A stretch of DNA of 64,000 bases from Pseudonocardia asaccharolytica DSM 44247 = NBRC 16224. Lineage in GTDB: Bacteria > Actinomycetota > Actinomycetes > Mycobacteriales > Pseudonocardiaceae. Shown here one piece after another: positions 48,862 to 58,558 of this stretch (positions within the stretch are counted from its first letter, which is position 1; the number at the start of each line of letters is the position of its first letter). Location: contig NZ_AUII01000002.1 in the NCBI RefSeq assembly GCF_000423625.1, positions 330,111 through 394,110 on the forward strand, read 5' to 3'. A program made the position numbers and the translations under genes. The notes under the pieces were generated by a model. The model worked only from the letters and a program-made list of their open reading frames with translations, searched no databases and was not told where the DNA came from.

Positions 48862-50238
48862 TCAGTCGGCGCGCAGCCCCTGCACGACATGGGAAAGGTC
48901 GGCCACCTCCTGGATCCGCATGCCCATCGGCTTCACGTCGCTGCCTAGCGGTACCAGCGCCCGGGTGAAGCCGAGCCGGGCGGCCTCGGCGAGCCTGCGC
49001 CCGATCCCGTTCACCTGACGTACCTCGCCCGCCAGCCCGATCTCGCCGAGCGCGACCAGATCGGGGGGTAGCGCCACATCGCGTTTGGCCGACACCACGG
49101 CGAGGGCGAGGGCCAGATCGGCGGCGGGCTCCAGCACCCGCATCCCGCCGACGGTCGCGGTGTAGACCTCCGCGTCGTACAGCTTGATCCCCACCCGCCG
49201 CTCCAACACCGCCAGGAGCATGGCGACCCGGGAGCTGTCCAGGCCGCTGACCGCGCGCCGCGGGCTAGGGATGTTCTCGCCCGCGACCAGCGCCTGCACC
49301 TCGGCCAGCAAGGGGCGGCGCCCGTCCATGACGACGGTGACCGCGGTTCCGGGGACGACCGCGTCGCGGGTGGCGCCGAAGCGGGCCAGGAACAGCCCGG
49401 AGGGGTCGGCGAGCCCGACGATGCCCTCGTCGCGCAGCTCGAAGCAGCCCACCTCGTCGGCCGGGCCGAAGCGGTTCTTCACCCCGCGCACCATGCGCAG
49501 GGTCGAGTGTCTGTCGCCCTCGAACGACAACACGACGTCGACGAGGTGTTCGAGCACCCGCGGACCGGCGATGGAGCCGTCCTTGGTGACGTGCCCGACC
49601 AGGATCACCGGCAGCCCGCGCTCCTTCGCCAGCGCCGTGAGCGCGACGGTGACCGCGCGGACCTGGGTGACCCCGCCGACATTGCCGTCCGCCTCGGCGG
49701 TGGACATGGTCTGGATCGAGTCGACGATCAACAGGTCGGGGCGCAGCAGTCCCAGATGTCCGACGATCGCCCCCAGATCGGACTCCGCCGCCAGGTACAG
49801 CCGGTCATGGACGGCGGCGGTGCGCTCGGCGCGCAGCCGCACCTGCCCGGCCGATTCCTCACCGGTGACATACAGCACCGGGCCTCGCGCCGCGGCCTTG
49901 GCGGCCACGTCGAGCAGCAGGGTCGACTTGCCGACGCCCGGCTCTCCGGCCAGCAGCACCACCGAGCCGGGGACCAGTCCGCCACCGAGCACCCGATCGA
50001 GCTCGTCGACGCCGGTCCGGCGGGCTCTGGCGGAGTCGAGTTCGACCTCGGCGATCGGCCGGGCCGGGGCGCTCGGTGCGCCCGCCGCGACCCGCTTCGA
50101 CCGGGCGGCCGGGGTGGCGTGCTGTTCGAGCGTGCCCCAGGCCTGGCAAGAGGGGCAGCGCCCTACCCACTGGGCGACCTGGTGCCCGCACTCGGCGCAG
50201 CGATACCCAGTGCGTGCGGGGCGGGTGCGTCCGGTCAG
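48862..50238 (-). CDS. radA: DNA repair protein RadA (Sms)
   Basis: 458 residues. The zinc finger YRCAECGHQVAQWVGRCPSCQ, Walker A LAGEPGVGKSTLLLDVA, the RadA motif VKNRFGP and the C-terminal Lon-like domain (LVALGEIGLAGEVRQVNGIGRRLAEA) are intact. It helps process recombination intermediates. No ATG, GTG or TTG occurs between the lpqE stop and the zinc finger. The frame has a CTG at 50238 that overlaps that stop (CTGA), giving LTGRTRPARTGYRC, the length expected. I annotate CTG as the start by inference. Confidence 0.93.
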   Translation of the reverse strand: MTGRTRPARTGYRCAECGHQVAQWVGRCPSCQAWGTLEQHATPAARSKRVAAGAPSAPARPIAEVELDSARARRTGVDELDRVLGGGLVPGSVVLLAGEPGVGKSTLLLDVAAKAAARGPVLYVTGEESAGQVRLRAERTAAVHDRLYLAAESDLGAIVGHLGLLRPDLLIVDSIQTMSTAEADGNVGGVTQVRAVTVALTALAKERGLPVILVGHVTKDGSIAGPRVLEHLVDVVLSFEGDRHSTLRMVRGVKNRFGPADEVGCFELRDEGIVGLADPSGLFLARFGATRDAVVPGTAVTVVMDGRRPLLAEVQALVAGENIPSPRRAVSGLDSSRVAMLLAVLERRVGIKLYDAEVYTATVGGMRVLEPAADLALALAVVSAKRDVALPPDLVALGEIGLAGEVRQVNGIGRRLAEAARLGFTRALVPLGSDVKPMGMRIQEVADLSHVVQGLRAD

Positions 50239-50801
50239 TGGCTGCCTCCACCGCCGCTGCCCTCGGTCCGGCGCGCCGCCTCCGAGGAGTCGACCGGCAG
50301 GTCGACGGTGATGGCGCCGGCCCGTTCGAAGACCAGCACGAGCGGGTACGTCAGGCCCGGACGGATGTCGCCGGTGAGCCCTTCGAGGGTGATCTCGAGC
50401 TGCCGCGAGTTCGACAGCTTCGTTCCGTCGCCACCCGAGACGAGGGTCTGCTCCCCGGGGACTGTCGTCTCCCCGGCCAGCTGCACCGAGCTCGCGATCG
50501 GACTGCTCGCCGACAGCAGCTTGTCGGGGATGTCGGACGAGTTGGCGATGACGACCGTGACGGGCGCCGAGCCGCCGCTCGGGTAGATCACGCGCTCGGG
50601 CTTGACCCCGCTCGGGAAGGTGATCATGGCGTTGCGCACCGCGATATCGCCCGCGGTGACGTTCGCGCCGCTGACCGCGGCGGTCTGCTCGGCGGTCTGC
50701 GAGATCTGTCCCGCGCCGCATCCGGTCAGCGCCAGCGCTCCGATCATGGCACCGATGACGAGGGTGAATCGGGTCGGGCGGAAGCGCTCGGTGCGGCTCA
50801 C
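50235..50801 (-). CDS. lpqE: LpqE-like lipoprotein
   Basis: 188 residues. Signal peptide with lipobox ALALTGC (Cys28) followed by a domain resembling the PCuAC/DUF461 copper-chaperone fold (VTAGDIAVRNAMITFPSG, APVTVVIANSS, PGLTYPLVLVFERAG). The metal-binding Met/His pattern of true PCuAC proteins is not obvious. Located between carD (divergent) and radA as in mycobacteria. The end GSGGGGSH* overlaps the radA CTG. Confidence 0.88.
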   Translation of the reverse strand: MSRTERFRPTRFTLVIGAMIGALALTGCGAGQISQTAEQTAAVSGANVTAGDIAVRNAMITFPSGVKPERVIYPSGGSAPVTVVIANSSDIPDKLLSASSPIASSVQLAGETTVPGEQTLVSGGDGTKLSNSRQLEITLEGLTGDIRPGLTYPLVLVFERAGAITVDLPVDSSEAARRTEGSGGGGSH

Positions 50802-51070
50802 GGGTCGGACATCCTTCCTGCCGTCGCCACCCCTGCGGCGGGGTGCGGTGTCGCGGGTGGTCGTCCCGTTTCGCGGGGTGACCAGGCGGAAGCGTAACCG
50901 CGCCGGTCACGGGCCCGACACGCGGTTCCCGTGGGCGCTCGGCGACGTCCTCCTCCGACGCACGTTTCATGCCTGCTGTCAACCCCCTGACCTGCGACGA
51001 CGAGCCGAGCCGAGGCGCGGCTGTTCACCGGCCGTGTTAACCTGGATGCATCGAAAGGGGCAGAGGACAC

Positions 51071-51562
51071 ATGGTTTTCAAGGTCGGAGAGACCGTTGTC
51101 TACCCGCACCACGGTGCCGCGCTCATCGAGGCCATCGAGACCCGCACGATCAAGGGCGAGGAGCGCAAATATCTCGTCCTCAAGGTCGCGCAGGGCGATC
51201 TCACGGTGCGAGTACCCGCTGACAACGCCGAGGTCGTCGGCGTCCGTGATGTTGTGGGCCAGGAGGGGCTGGATCGGGTCTTCGAGGTGCTGCGGGCCCC
51301 GCACACCGAGGAGCCGACCAACTGGTCGCGCCGCTACAAGGCGAATCTGGAAAAGCTCGCTTCGGGTGATGTGAACAAGGTCGCCGAGGTCGTTCGCGAT
51401 CTGTGGCGGCGCGAGAAGGACCGCGGTCTGTCCGCCGGTGAGAAGCGCATGCTGGCCAAGGCCCGGCAGATCCTGGTCAGCGAGCTCGCGCTGGCGGAAG
51501 GGACCGACGAGGAGCGCGCCGAGGTCCTGCTCGACGAAGTGCTCGCCACGGCCACGGCCTGA
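51071..51562 (+). CDS. carD: RNA polymerase-binding transcription factor CarD
   Basis: 163 residues. The RNA-polymerase-interacting domain [39 protein letters not shown] and the DNA-binding helical C half with the conserved Trp in [19 protein letters not shown] are clear. CarD stabilises open complexes, acting strongly at rRNA promoters. RBS AAGGGGCAGAGG; a TTAACCT at about 51036 may be the -10 region. Followed by ispD-ispF, the usual order. Confidence 0.96.
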   Translation: MVFKVGETVVYPHHGAALIEAIETRTIKGEERKYLVLKVAQGDLTVRVPADNAEVVGVRDVVGQEGLDRVFEVLRAPHTEEPTNWSRRYKANLEKLASGDVNKVAEVVRDLWRREKDRGLSAGEKRMLAKARQILVSELALAEGTDEERAEVLLDEVLATATA

Positions 51563-51595
51563 TTCCCGAGCTACCCGTCCCGCCCCGAGTTCGAC

Positions 51596-52279
51596 ATGAG
51601 CGTCATCGCCGTCGCTCCCGCCGCCGGGTCGGGGCAGCGCCTGGGGGCCGGAGTCCCCAAGGCGTTCGTGACGATCGACGGCGTTCCCATCCTGGTGCAC
51701 GCCGTCGACGGGCTGATCGCTTCGGGTGTGATCGACCGGGTGCTGGTCGCCGTTCCGGCCGGTCAGGTGGAGGCCGCGCAAACGGTGCTCGACGGCCGGC
51801 CGGTCGAGGTGCTCGTCGGGGGTGCGGACCGGACCGCCTCGGTCCGGCGCGCGCTCGCCGCCCTCGATGACGTTCCCGACGGGATCGTCGTGGTGCACGA
51901 CGCGGCGCGTCCGTTCGCGCCTCCGGGACTGACCGCGGCCGTCGTCGAAACCGTGCGCGCCGGGCATGGAGCGGTGGTCCCGGTCCTGCCACTCGCGGAT
52001 ACGGTCAAACAGGTTGACGATCTTGGCACGGTGCAGGTCACGGTCGACCGGTCGACCCTGCGCGCGATCCAGACCCCGCAGGGTTTCGACCTCGCGCTGC
52101 TTCGCCGGGCGCATGCGGTTGCTGCCTCGGCCGGTGCCGCGGCGACCGATGACGCGGGGCTGGTCGAGGCGCTGGGCGAGCCCGTGTACACCGTTCCCGG
52201 GCATCCGTCGGCCTTCAAGATCACAACAGCGTGGGACCGGGGGCTGGCGGAGTTGCTGGTCGCGAAGGGGGTTCGGTGA
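51596..52279 (+). CDS. ispD: 2-C-methyl-D-erythritol 4-phosphate cytidylyltransferase
   Basis: 227 residues. [24 protein letters not shown] (CTP loop), [28 protein letters not shown] and [11 protein letters not shown] match the family. Third enzyme of the MEP isoprenoid pathway. Its stop overlaps the ispF start as GTGA. Confidence 0.95.
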   Translation: MSVIAVAPAAGSGQRLGAGVPKAFVTIDGVPILVHAVDGLIASGVIDRVLVAVPAGQVEAAQTVLDGRPVEVLVGGADRTASVRRALAALDDVPDGIVVVHDAARPFAPPGLTAAVVETVRAGHGAVVPVLPLADTVKQVDDLGTVQVTVDRSTLRAIQTPQGFDLALLRRAHAVAASAGAAATDDAGLVEALGEPVYTVPGHPSAFKITTAWDRGLAELLVAKGVR

Positions 52280-52743
52280 GGGTCGGCATCGGCACCGACG
52301 TGCACGCGGTCGAGGCCGGCCGGCCGTGCTGGGTCGCAGGGCTGTTCTGGGAGGGTGTCGACGGTTGCGCCGGTCACTCCGACGGCGACGTCGCCGCGCA
52401 CGCGCTGTGCGACGCCCTGCTCTCCGCGGCCGGCCTCGGCGACGTCGGCGCGGTCTTCGGCACCGGCCGTCCGGAGCGGGCGGGCGCGAGCGGGGTGGCG
52501 CTGCTGGCCGAGGTGCGTCAGCTGCTCACCGCGGAGGGCTGGACGGTCGGCAACGCCGCGGTCCAGGTCATCGGCAACGCTCCCAAGATCGGAAAGCGCC
52601 GCGACGAGGCCCAGCGGGTGCTCTCCGAGGCGGTCGGCGGTCCGGTGGCGGTGTCCGGGACGACGACCGACGGTCTCGGCCTGACCGGTCGCGGCGACGG
52701 GCTCGCGGCGGTCGCGACCGCCCTGCTGCTGCCGGCCGCCTAG
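52276..52743 (+). CDS. ispF: 2-C-methyl-D-erythritol 2,4-cyclodiphosphate synthase
   Basis: 155 residues. [24 protein letters not shown], the zinc site in [34 protein letters not shown], and [23 protein letters not shown] match the family. It forms the cyclic diphosphate after ispD and the IspE kinase (not in this window). Its stop TAG and the convergent VOC gene stop abut. Confidence 0.96.
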   Translation: MRVGIGTDVHAVEAGRPCWVAGLFWEGVDGCAGHSDGDVAAHALCDALLSAAGLGDVGAVFGTGRPERAGASGVALLAEVRQLLTAEGWTVGNAAVQVIGNAPKIGKRRDEAQRVLSEAVGGPVAVSGTTTDGLGLTGRGDGLAAVATALLLPAA

Positions 52744-53172
52744 TTACCGGGTCGTCGCGTCGAGCCGGGCCTGGATCTCGTCCGGGGTCAGGTCAGCCCG
52801 GCGCGCGGCGATCATCCAGTGGTGGCCGAACGGGTCGGCGAGCCGGCCGCCGCGGTCGCCGTAGTCGTGGTCGTCGATCGGGAACACGACCCGCGCGCCG
52901 GCCGCGAGCATCCGCTCGGCGACCGCGTCGGCGTCGTCGACCTCCAGCGCGATGATCACCGGGGGGCCGCCGTCGGTGGGGGCGGGGTCGCCGTCGCCCT
53001 CGTCCTTGACCGCGAAGCGCACCGGCCCGACCTGCACCATCGCATGCACGATCCGGCCGCCCGCGGTGTAGCGATCGGTGATCTCCGCGCCCAGCGCGGC
53101 GGCGTAGAAGTCGAGGGCCGCGTCGCCGCCGTCGACGACGAGCCGGGGGTAGAGCGAGCGAATCTCCGTCAT
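52744..53172 (-). CDS. VOC/glyoxalase-like (PhnB-type) protein
   Basis: 142 residues of the beta-alpha-beta-beta-beta type: [61 protein letters not shown] and [16 protein letters not shown]. The DPFGHHW end is typical of PhnB-like VOC proteins; the substrate is unknown. A GATGCT -10-like box ends 6 nt before its ATG (leaderless). Divergent from cysS. Confidence 0.9.
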   Translation of the reverse strand: MTEIRSLYPRLVVDGGDAALDFYAAALGAEITDRYTAGGRIVHAMVQVGPVRFAVKDEGDGDPAPTDGGPPVIIALEVDDADAVAERMLAAGARVVFPIDDHDYGDRGGRLADPFGHHWMIAARRADLTPDEIQARLDATTR

Positions 53173-53178
53173 GCGCCC

Positions 53179-53184
53179 AGCATC
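53179..53184 (-). promoter_or_regulatory. -10-like box of the VOC gene (leaderless)
   Basis: GATGCT on the minus strand ends 6 nt before the ATG at 53172; it lacks the leading T of a full TANNNT box. Confidence 0.3.
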
Positions 53185-53254
53185 GCGCCGTCGGGCCCGG
53201 TCGTCTTGGACGAAACGGATCCGGGCCGGCGAACCGGGTTGACCAGGGTGTCCG

Positions 53255-53260
53255 TAGTCT
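53255..53260 (+). promoter_or_regulatory. -10 box of cysS (leaderless)
   Basis: TAGTCT ends 7 nt before the GTG at 53268; no RBS is present. Confidence 0.5.
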
Positions 53261-53267
53261 GGAACAC

Positions 53268-54659
53268 GTGAATGTGCGCCTGTTCGACACCGCGGCCAGA
53301 CAGCAGCGGGACTTCGTCCCGCTGCGGGGCGGGGCTGTGTCGATGTACGTCTGTGGCGCCACCGTCCAGGGCCTGCCGCATATCGGCCACGTCCGCAGCG
53401 GGCTCAACTACGACGTGCTCCGCCGCTGGTTCGGCCACCGGGGATTCGACGTGACGTTGGTGCGAAATGTCACCGACATCGACGACAAGATCCTGCGGAA
53501 GGCGGCCGAGGCGGGCAGGCCGTGGTGGGAGTGGGCCGCCACCCACGAGCGGGCGTTCTCCGCCGCCTACGACGCGCTGGGCTGCCTGCCGCCGTCCATC
53601 GAGCCGCGCGCCACCGGGCATGTGCCGCAGATGATCGAGCTGATCGAGCGGCTCATCGATCGGGGGCACGCCTATGCCGCGGGCGGTGACGTCTACTTCG
53701 CGGTGCGCACGCTGCCCGAGTACGGGTCGCTGTCGCGGCAGAAGGTCGACGACGTCGCGCAGGGCGAGGGCGACGCCGGCGCCAAGCGCGATCCGGTGGA
53801 TTTCACCCTGTGGAAGTCGGCGAAGCCCGGCGAGCCGTCCTGGGCGACGCCGTGGGGCCGCGGCAGGCCGGGCTGGCACCTCGAGTGCTCGGCGATGGCG
53901 ACCGCCTACCTCGGCCCGGAGTTCGATATTCACGGCGGTGGGCTCGACCTCGTGTTCCCGCACCACGAGAACGAGCAGGCGCAGTCGCATGCGGCGGGTG
54001 ACGGCTTCGCCCGCTACTGGCTGCACAACGCCTGGGTGACCATGGGCGGCGAGAAGATGTCGAAGTCCCTGGGCAATACGCTGTCCATCGAGGCGTTGCT
54101 GCGCCGGGTCCGCGGCGTGGAGCTGCGCTACTACCTCGTCGGTCCGCACTACCGGTCGGCGATCGAGTACTCCGATGCGGCGCTGTCCGAGGCCGTGGCG
54201 GCTTACCGGCGCATCGAGGGCTTCGTGCACCGCGTGCGGGAACGGGAGGGGACACCCGAGCCCGGGATGCTGTGTGCGGAGTTCACCGCTGCGATGGACG
54301 ACGACCTCGGCACGCCGGGCGCGCTGGCCGCGATCCACGGCACGGTACGTGAGGGCAACATCGCGCTGGACGCCGGGGACCGAGCGGCGGCGACCGGTGC
54401 TGCGGCGTCGGCCCGGGCGATGACCGGGGTGCTCGGGCTCGACCCGCTCGGACCGCAGTGGGCCACCCTCGACCGCACCGACGACGCCGCGATGAGCGCG
54501 CTCTCGGCGTTGGTCGAGGACATCCTGGCGCGACGCCAGCAGGCCAGGGCGGCGCGTGACTTCGCGGCCGCCGACGAGCTTCGGGATCGGCTGGTCGCGG
54601 CGGGCATCCTCGTCGAGGACAGTCCGGACGGGCCGACCTGGTCCCTCAAGAACCTCTGA
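53268..54659 (+). CDS. cysS: Cysteinyl-tRNA synthetase
   Basis: 463 residues. Class I motifs [15 protein letters not shown] (HIGH) and [11 protein letters not shown] (KMSKS), zinc-site residues in YVCGATVQG and WHLECSAMA, and [22 protein letters not shown]. The C-terminal [28 protein letters not shown] matches the family end. A related enzyme (MshC) exists in mycothiol synthesis, but the full anticodon-binding domain marks this as the tRNA synthetase. Confidence 0.96.
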   Translation: MNVRLFDTAARQQRDFVPLRGGAVSMYVCGATVQGLPHIGHVRSGLNYDVLRRWFGHRGFDVTLVRNVTDIDDKILRKAAEAGRPWWEWAATHERAFSAAYDALGCLPPSIEPRATGHVPQMIELIERLIDRGHAYAAGGDVYFAVRTLPEYGSLSRQKVDDVAQGEGDAGAKRDPVDFTLWKSAKPGEPSWATPWGRGRPGWHLECSAMATAYLGPEFDIHGGGLDLVFPHHENEQAQSHAAGDGFARYWLHNAWVTMGGEKMSKSLGNTLSIEALLRRVRGVELRYYLVGPHYRSAIEYSDAALSEAVAAYRRIEGFVHRVREREGTPEPGMLCAEFTAAMDDDLGTPGALAAIHGTVREGNIALDAGDRAAATGAAASARAMTGVLGLDPLGPQWATLDRTDDAAMSALSALVEDILARRQQARAARDFAAADELRDRLVAAGILVEDSPDGPTWSLKNL

Positions 54660-54699
54660 TCACAGCGACTTCCATCCCGCAACGAGCGAGGACTAGCAC

Positions 54700-55680
54700 A
54701 TGGCCGGCAACTCCAAACGGCGCGGCGCCCTACGCAAGGAAGGCACCAAGAAGGGTCCGGTCGTGGGCTCCGGGGGTCAGCGCCGCCGGGGGCTGCGCGG
54801 CAAGGGCCCGACCCCACCGGCCGAGATGCGGCCCGGGCATCCGGCGGCCCGTCGCGCCGCCCGGGAGGCCGCGAAGGCGCAGCACGAGCGCGCCAAGGTG
54901 GCCGGATCGCGCCGCCGCCCCGGTGACGGCGACACCCCGGAGACCGTGCTCGGCCGCAACCCGGTCGTCGAATGCCTGCGGGCCGGGGTGCCGGCGACCG
55001 CGCTGCACGTCGCGGTCGGCACCGCGGCCGATGAGCGGATCGCCGAGGCGGTGCAGCTCGCCGCCGAGGCCGGTGTCTCGATCCTCGAGGTACCGCGGGG
55101 CGACCTGGACCGGATCACGGGCGGCGCGCTGCATCAGGGCGTCGCGTTGCAGGTTCCGCCGTACGCCTACGCGCATCCAGACGAGCTGTTGGAGGCCGCG
55201 GTGGATTCGGGGCAGCCCGCGCTCATCGCGGCGCTCGACGGGGTGACCGATCCGCGCAACCTGGGTGCCGTCGTGCGCTCGGTGGGCGCGTTCGGCGGTC
55301 ACGGCGTCGTCGTCCCGCAACGCCGCGCCGCTGGGATGACCGCGGTTGCCTGGCGTGCCTCCGCCGGGACCGCCGCCAGGGTTCCGGTGGCGCGCGCGAC
55401 GAACCTGACCCGCACGCTGCGCGAGTACGCCTCCGCGGGGCTGATGATCGCCGGGCTGGCCGCCGACGGCACGGTCTCGCTCGACGAGTTCGACCTCGCC
55501 GCCGATCCGCTGGTGCTGGTGGTGGGCTCGGAGGGGAAGGGTCTTTCCCGGCTGGTCCGCGAGACCTGCGACGTCACCGTGTCGATCCCGATGGCGGGCC
55601 CGGTGGAGTCGCTGAACGCGGCGGTGGCCACCGGTGTGGTGCTCGCCGAGGTCGCGCGCCGCCGCCGGCAGCGCGCCTGA
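54700..55680 (+). CDS. rlmB: 23S rRNA (guanosine-2'-O-)-methyltransferase RlmB-type (SpoU family)
   Basis: 326 residues. A basic, disordered N-terminal extension of about 75 residues precedes the substrate domain ([16 protein letters not shown]) and the knotted SPOUT domain with [54 protein letters not shown] and [18 protein letters not shown]. It methylates a ribose in 23S rRNA. Directly after cysS as in other actinobacteria. Confidence 0.94.
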   Translation: MAGNSKRRGALRKEGTKKGPVVGSGGQRRRGLRGKGPTPPAEMRPGHPAARRAAREAAKAQHERAKVAGSRRRPGDGDTPETVLGRNPVVECLRAGVPATALHVAVGTAADERIAEAVQLAAEAGVSILEVPRGDLDRITGGALHQGVALQVPPYAYAHPDELLEAAVDSGQPALIAALDGVTDPRNLGAVVRSVGAFGGHGVVVPQRRAAGMTAVAWRASAGTAARVPVARATNLTRTLREYASAGLMIAGLAADGTVSLDEFDLAADPLVLVVGSEGKGLSRLVRETCDVTVSIPMAGPVESLNAAVATGVVLAEVARRRRQRA

Positions 55681-55696
55681 CGGGCGGGTCCGGGGA

Positions 55697-56542
55697 TCAG
55701 GCTCGGAGGCGGACCCGGCCGAGGACCCGGCACGCGACGTAGCAGAGGAAGGCGATCGCGGCCACGTAGCCCGACACCGGCAGACCCGGTGCCAGCGACA
55801 GCACCGTGCCGCCGAGCAGCGCCAGTTCCGCGATGGCGATCGCCAGCAGGCTGGCGGCCAGCGGGTTGGCCGTCACCTGTGCCGCGGCGGCGCCGGGCGC
55901 GATCATCACCGAGAGCACCAGGACGGCGCCGACGATCGGCACCGCGAGCGCCGTCGCGAGCCCGATGAGCACCGCGAAGACGACCGACAGCAGCCGCACC
56001 GGCACCCCACGGGCGACGGCCACATCGGGGTCGGTGCTGGCGAACAGCAGCGGCCGGTAGAGGACTGCCAGCACCAGCACGACGAGCGTCGCGACCACGC
56101 CGAGCACGGCCAGGTTCGTCGAGTCCACCGACACGATCGAGCCGGTCAGCAGCCCGAACTTGTTCGAGGCCCGGCCGCTGTAGAGCGCGAGCAGCAGCAC
56201 GCCGAGGCCGAGCCCGAACGCGAGCACGACGCCGATCACGGAGTCGCGCTCGCGCTGGCGCAGCCCCATCAGCCCGAAGACGAACCCCGCGACGACCGCG
56301 CCCGCGACCGCACCGATCCCGACGCCGGCGCCGATGAGCAGGGCGGCGGCACCGCCGGTGAAGGCGAGCTCGGCGGTGCCGTGGACGGCGAACGCCATCC
56401 CGCGGGCGACGATCAGCGGCGCGAGCGCCCCGGCCACCAACCCGAGCACCGCGCACGCGATCAACGCGTTCTGTACGAACGGGAGTCCGAGCAGCCCGCC
56501 GATCCCGTCGAAGCTGAAGATCCGGTCGAGGACCTCACTCAT
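55697..56542 (-). CDS. Zinc ABC transporter permease (ZnuB type)
   Basis: 281 residues with about eight membrane helices of the ABC-3 family: ALIACAVLGLVAGALAPLIVARGMAF, AAALLIGAGVGIGAVAGAVVAGFVFG, IVGAVLVLSVMIAPGAAAAQ. I take ATG 56542 as the start, within the last 8 bp of the ATPase gene. It forms the membrane channel for the binding protein at 57448 and ATPase at 56535. Confidence 0.93.
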   Translation of the reverse strand: MSEVLDRIFSFDGIGGLLGLPFVQNALIACAVLGLVAGALAPLIVARGMAFAVHGTAELAFTGGAAALLIGAGVGIGAVAGAVVAGFVFGLMGLRQRERDSVIGVVLAFGLGLGVLLLALYSGRASNKFGLLTGSIVSVDSTNLAVLGVVATLVVLVLAVLYRPLLFASTDPDVAVARGVPVRLLSVVFAVLIGLATALAVPIVGAVLVLSVMIAPGAAAAQVTANPLAASLLAIAIAELALLGGTVLSLAPGLPVSGYVAAIAFLCYVACRVLGRVRLRA

Positions 56543-57419
56543 GGCACACCGCCTCGTGGGCAACGGGTTCGACGTCGCCGTGGTCGGGATGGCAGCCGTC
56601 CTCGGCGCCCACCACGACGAGCCGGTCGCGCACCCGCAGCACGTCGATCTCGGATCGATAGAGCTCGGAGAGCACGGCCGAGGTCATCACCTCCTCGGTG
56701 CGGCCGATCCGGAACCGGCCGTCGACGAGGTAGAGCACCCGGTCCACCAGCGCCAGCACCGGGTTGATCTCGTGGGTGACGAAGAGGACCGCGGTCGACG
56801 CGGCGCGCCGTCGCTCGTCGATGAGCCGGGTGACGGTGCGCTGGTGGGCCAGGTCGAGCGAGAGCAGCGGCTCGTCGCACAGCAGCACCGAGGGGTCGCC
56901 GACCAGGGCCTGGGCGACCCGCAGCCGCTGCTGCTCGCCCCCGGAGAGCCGGCCGACCGGAGCGTCGCCGTAGCCGGTGCCGCCGACGGCGGCGAGGGCG
57001 GCCTCGACCCGCTCCCGGCGCTGCCGCCGGGAGCGCAGCCCGAGGCCGGGCCGGTGCCCGTCGAGGCCGAGCCCGACGAGGTCGCGACCGCGCAGCGGGA
57101 GATCCGGTTCGAGCGCCTTCTGCTGCGGGATGTAGCCGATGTCCGGGCTGCCGCATCGCGGTGGCCGTCCGGCGATGCGCACCTCGCCGGCCGAGAGCGG
57201 CAGGATCCCGAGCAGCACCTTGAGCAGTGTCGTCTTGCCGGAGCCGTTGGGCCCCAGCACGGCGACGAACTCACCGGGCGCGATATCGAGGTCCAGATCG
57301 TGCCACAGGGTGCGGGCGCCGAAGCTGAGCCGGGCGCCGCGCAGCGACACCGCGGCGGGCGCGGCGCCCACCGGCCGGGTGTCGGCCGGTTGGGCGCTCT
57401 GGCTGGTCACGCTTCCCAT
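56535..57419 (-). CDS. Zinc ABC transporter ATP-binding protein (ZnuC type)
   Basis: 294 residues. Walker A GPNGSGKTTLLKVLLG, Q-loop YIPQQKAL, signature LSGGEQQRLRVAQAL, Walker B VLLCDEPLLSLD and the switch His in VTHEINP. The C-terminal tail is His-containing (EDGCHPDHGDVEPVAHEAVCHE), suiting a metal transporter. It overlaps the permease start by 8 bp and follows the binding-protein gene after 28 bp. Confidence 0.94.
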   Translation of the reverse strand: MGSVTSQSAQPADTRPVGAAPAAVSLRGARLSFGARTLWHDLDLDIAPGEFVAVLGPNGSGKTTLLKVLLGILPLSAGEVRIAGRPPRCGSPDIGYIPQQKALEPDLPLRGRDLVGLGLDGHRPGLGLRSRRQRRERVEAALAAVGGTGYGDAPVGRLSGGEQQRLRVAQALVGDPSVLLCDEPLLSLDLAHQRTVTRLIDERRRAASTAVLFVTHEINPVLALVDRVLYLVDGRFRIGRTEEVMTSAVLSELYRSEIDVLRVRDRLVVVGAEDGCHPDHGDVEPVAHEAVCHE

Positions 57420-57447
57420 GGTCCGACCTCATTCGTCCGGGTGCTCG

Positions 57448-58419
57448 TCAGGACCGGTCCACGGCGTGGGTGAGCGCGTCGATCTGCCCGCCCATCCAGC
57501 CCACGTAGTCGGTCACGCCCTCGGGCAGCGTCTCGGTCATCTCGACGACGGGGACGTTCGCGGTCGTCGCGGCCTGCCTGACCTGGTCGGTGGTCGGGGT
57601 CTGGGTCTGGGCGTTGAGCAGCAGCGCGCGCACCGGATCGGTGGTGAACAGCGCGAGGGTCTGCTGCACCACGGCGGCGGGCGGGTCGGTGTCGGTCTCC
57701 ACGGCGTGCGCGAACTCCTCGGGGGTCACGTCGGTGAGCCCGGCGTCGTGCAGCAACCAGCCCGGCAGCGGCTCGGTGACGGCCACCCGCACACCGGGGT
57801 GCGCGGTGCCGATGGCCTTGGTGCGGTCGAGCAGCCCGGCGACCTGTGCGTTGAACGTGTCGGCGTTGGCGGTGAACTCCGCGGCGTGCGCCGAGTCGAC
57901 GGTTCCGAGTTCGGTGGCGATCCGGCTTGCGACCTTGCCCACCGCGGGCAGGCTGTACCAGACGTGCTCGTTGAACTCGCCGTGGTCGTGAGCGTCGGCA
58001 TGATCGTGACCGTCGGCGGTTGCGGGTTCGAGTCCGGACTCCTCGACGGCGTTGATCACCGGCCGGTCACCGCCCGCGGACTCGACGAGCTTGGCCATGA
58101 AGTCGTCGTACCCGCCGCCGTTGAGCACGACGAGTTGCGCCTGCGCGACGCTCGCCGCCTCGGCGGGGGTGGCCTCGTGCGAATGCGGGTCGGCGGACGG
58201 GTTGTTGATGATCGAGGTGACGGTGACCTGGTCACCGCCGACCGCGCGGACGATTGATCCGTAGACGTTGGTCGAGGCGACGACCCGGACGGTCCCCTCG
58301 CTCGCCGCGGTGACGCCGGCGTCACCCGCGCCCCCGCAGGCGGTCAGGACCAGGGCGAGAGCGGCGAGCCCGGCCGCGACGGTGCCGACACGAAGGTGCC
58401 GCGGGAGGGGCAGAGACAT
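57448..58419 (-). CDS. Zinc ABC transporter substrate-binding lipoprotein (ZnuA type)
   Basis: 323 residues. Signal peptide with lipobox LVLTACG. The zinc-binding cluster A-I domain has VASTNVYGSIVRAVGGD, NNPSADPHSHEATP, a His/Asp-rich loop (DGHDHADAHDHGEFNEHVWY) and VTEPLPGWLL. The His loop and the Zur-like box upstream argue for zinc rather than manganese. First gene of the three-gene operon. Confidence 0.94.
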   Translation of the reverse strand: MSLPLPRHLRVGTVAAGLAALALVLTACGGAGDAGVTAASEGTVRVVASTNVYGSIVRAVGGDQVTVTSIINNPSADPHSHEATPAEAASVAQAQLVVLNGGGYDDFMAKLVESAGGDRPVINAVEESGLEPATADGHDHADAHDHGEFNEHVWYSLPAVGKVASRIATELGTVDSAHAAEFTANADTFNAQVAGLLDRTKAIGTAHPGVRVAVTEPLPGWLLHDAGLTDVTPEEFAHAVETDTDPPAAVVQQTLALFTTDPVRALLLNAQTQTPTTDQVRQAATTANVPVVEMTETLPEGVTDYVGWMGGQIDALTHAVDRS

Positions 58420-58458
58420 GAGGAGGACTCCTGTATCAGAGAATGCGCATATTTGGAT

Positions 58459-58473
58459 TGATAACCATTATCG
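58459..58473. promoter_or_regulatory. Putative Zur box
   Basis: TGATAACCATTATCG is an inverted repeat (GATAA-N3-TTATC) in an unusually AT-rich stretch between the zinc-transporter operon and the divergent LacI-type gene. It resembles the actinobacterial Zur box (of the form TGATAATGATTATCA). It lies 40 bp before the binding-protein start. Confidence 0.6.
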
Positions 58474-58546
58474 ATACACTCTAACGGGTATCCGGCCGCG
58501 ATGCGCGGTGCCGAGGGGGGCTCTTTCGTCCCGTGGAGCGCCCGGT

Positions 58547-58552
58547 TAGGTT
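58547..58552 (+). promoter_or_regulatory. -10 box of the LacI-type gene (leaderless)
   Basis: TAGGTT ends 6 nt before the ATG at 58559; no RBS is present. Confidence 0.45.
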
Positions 58553-58558
58553 CATGGA

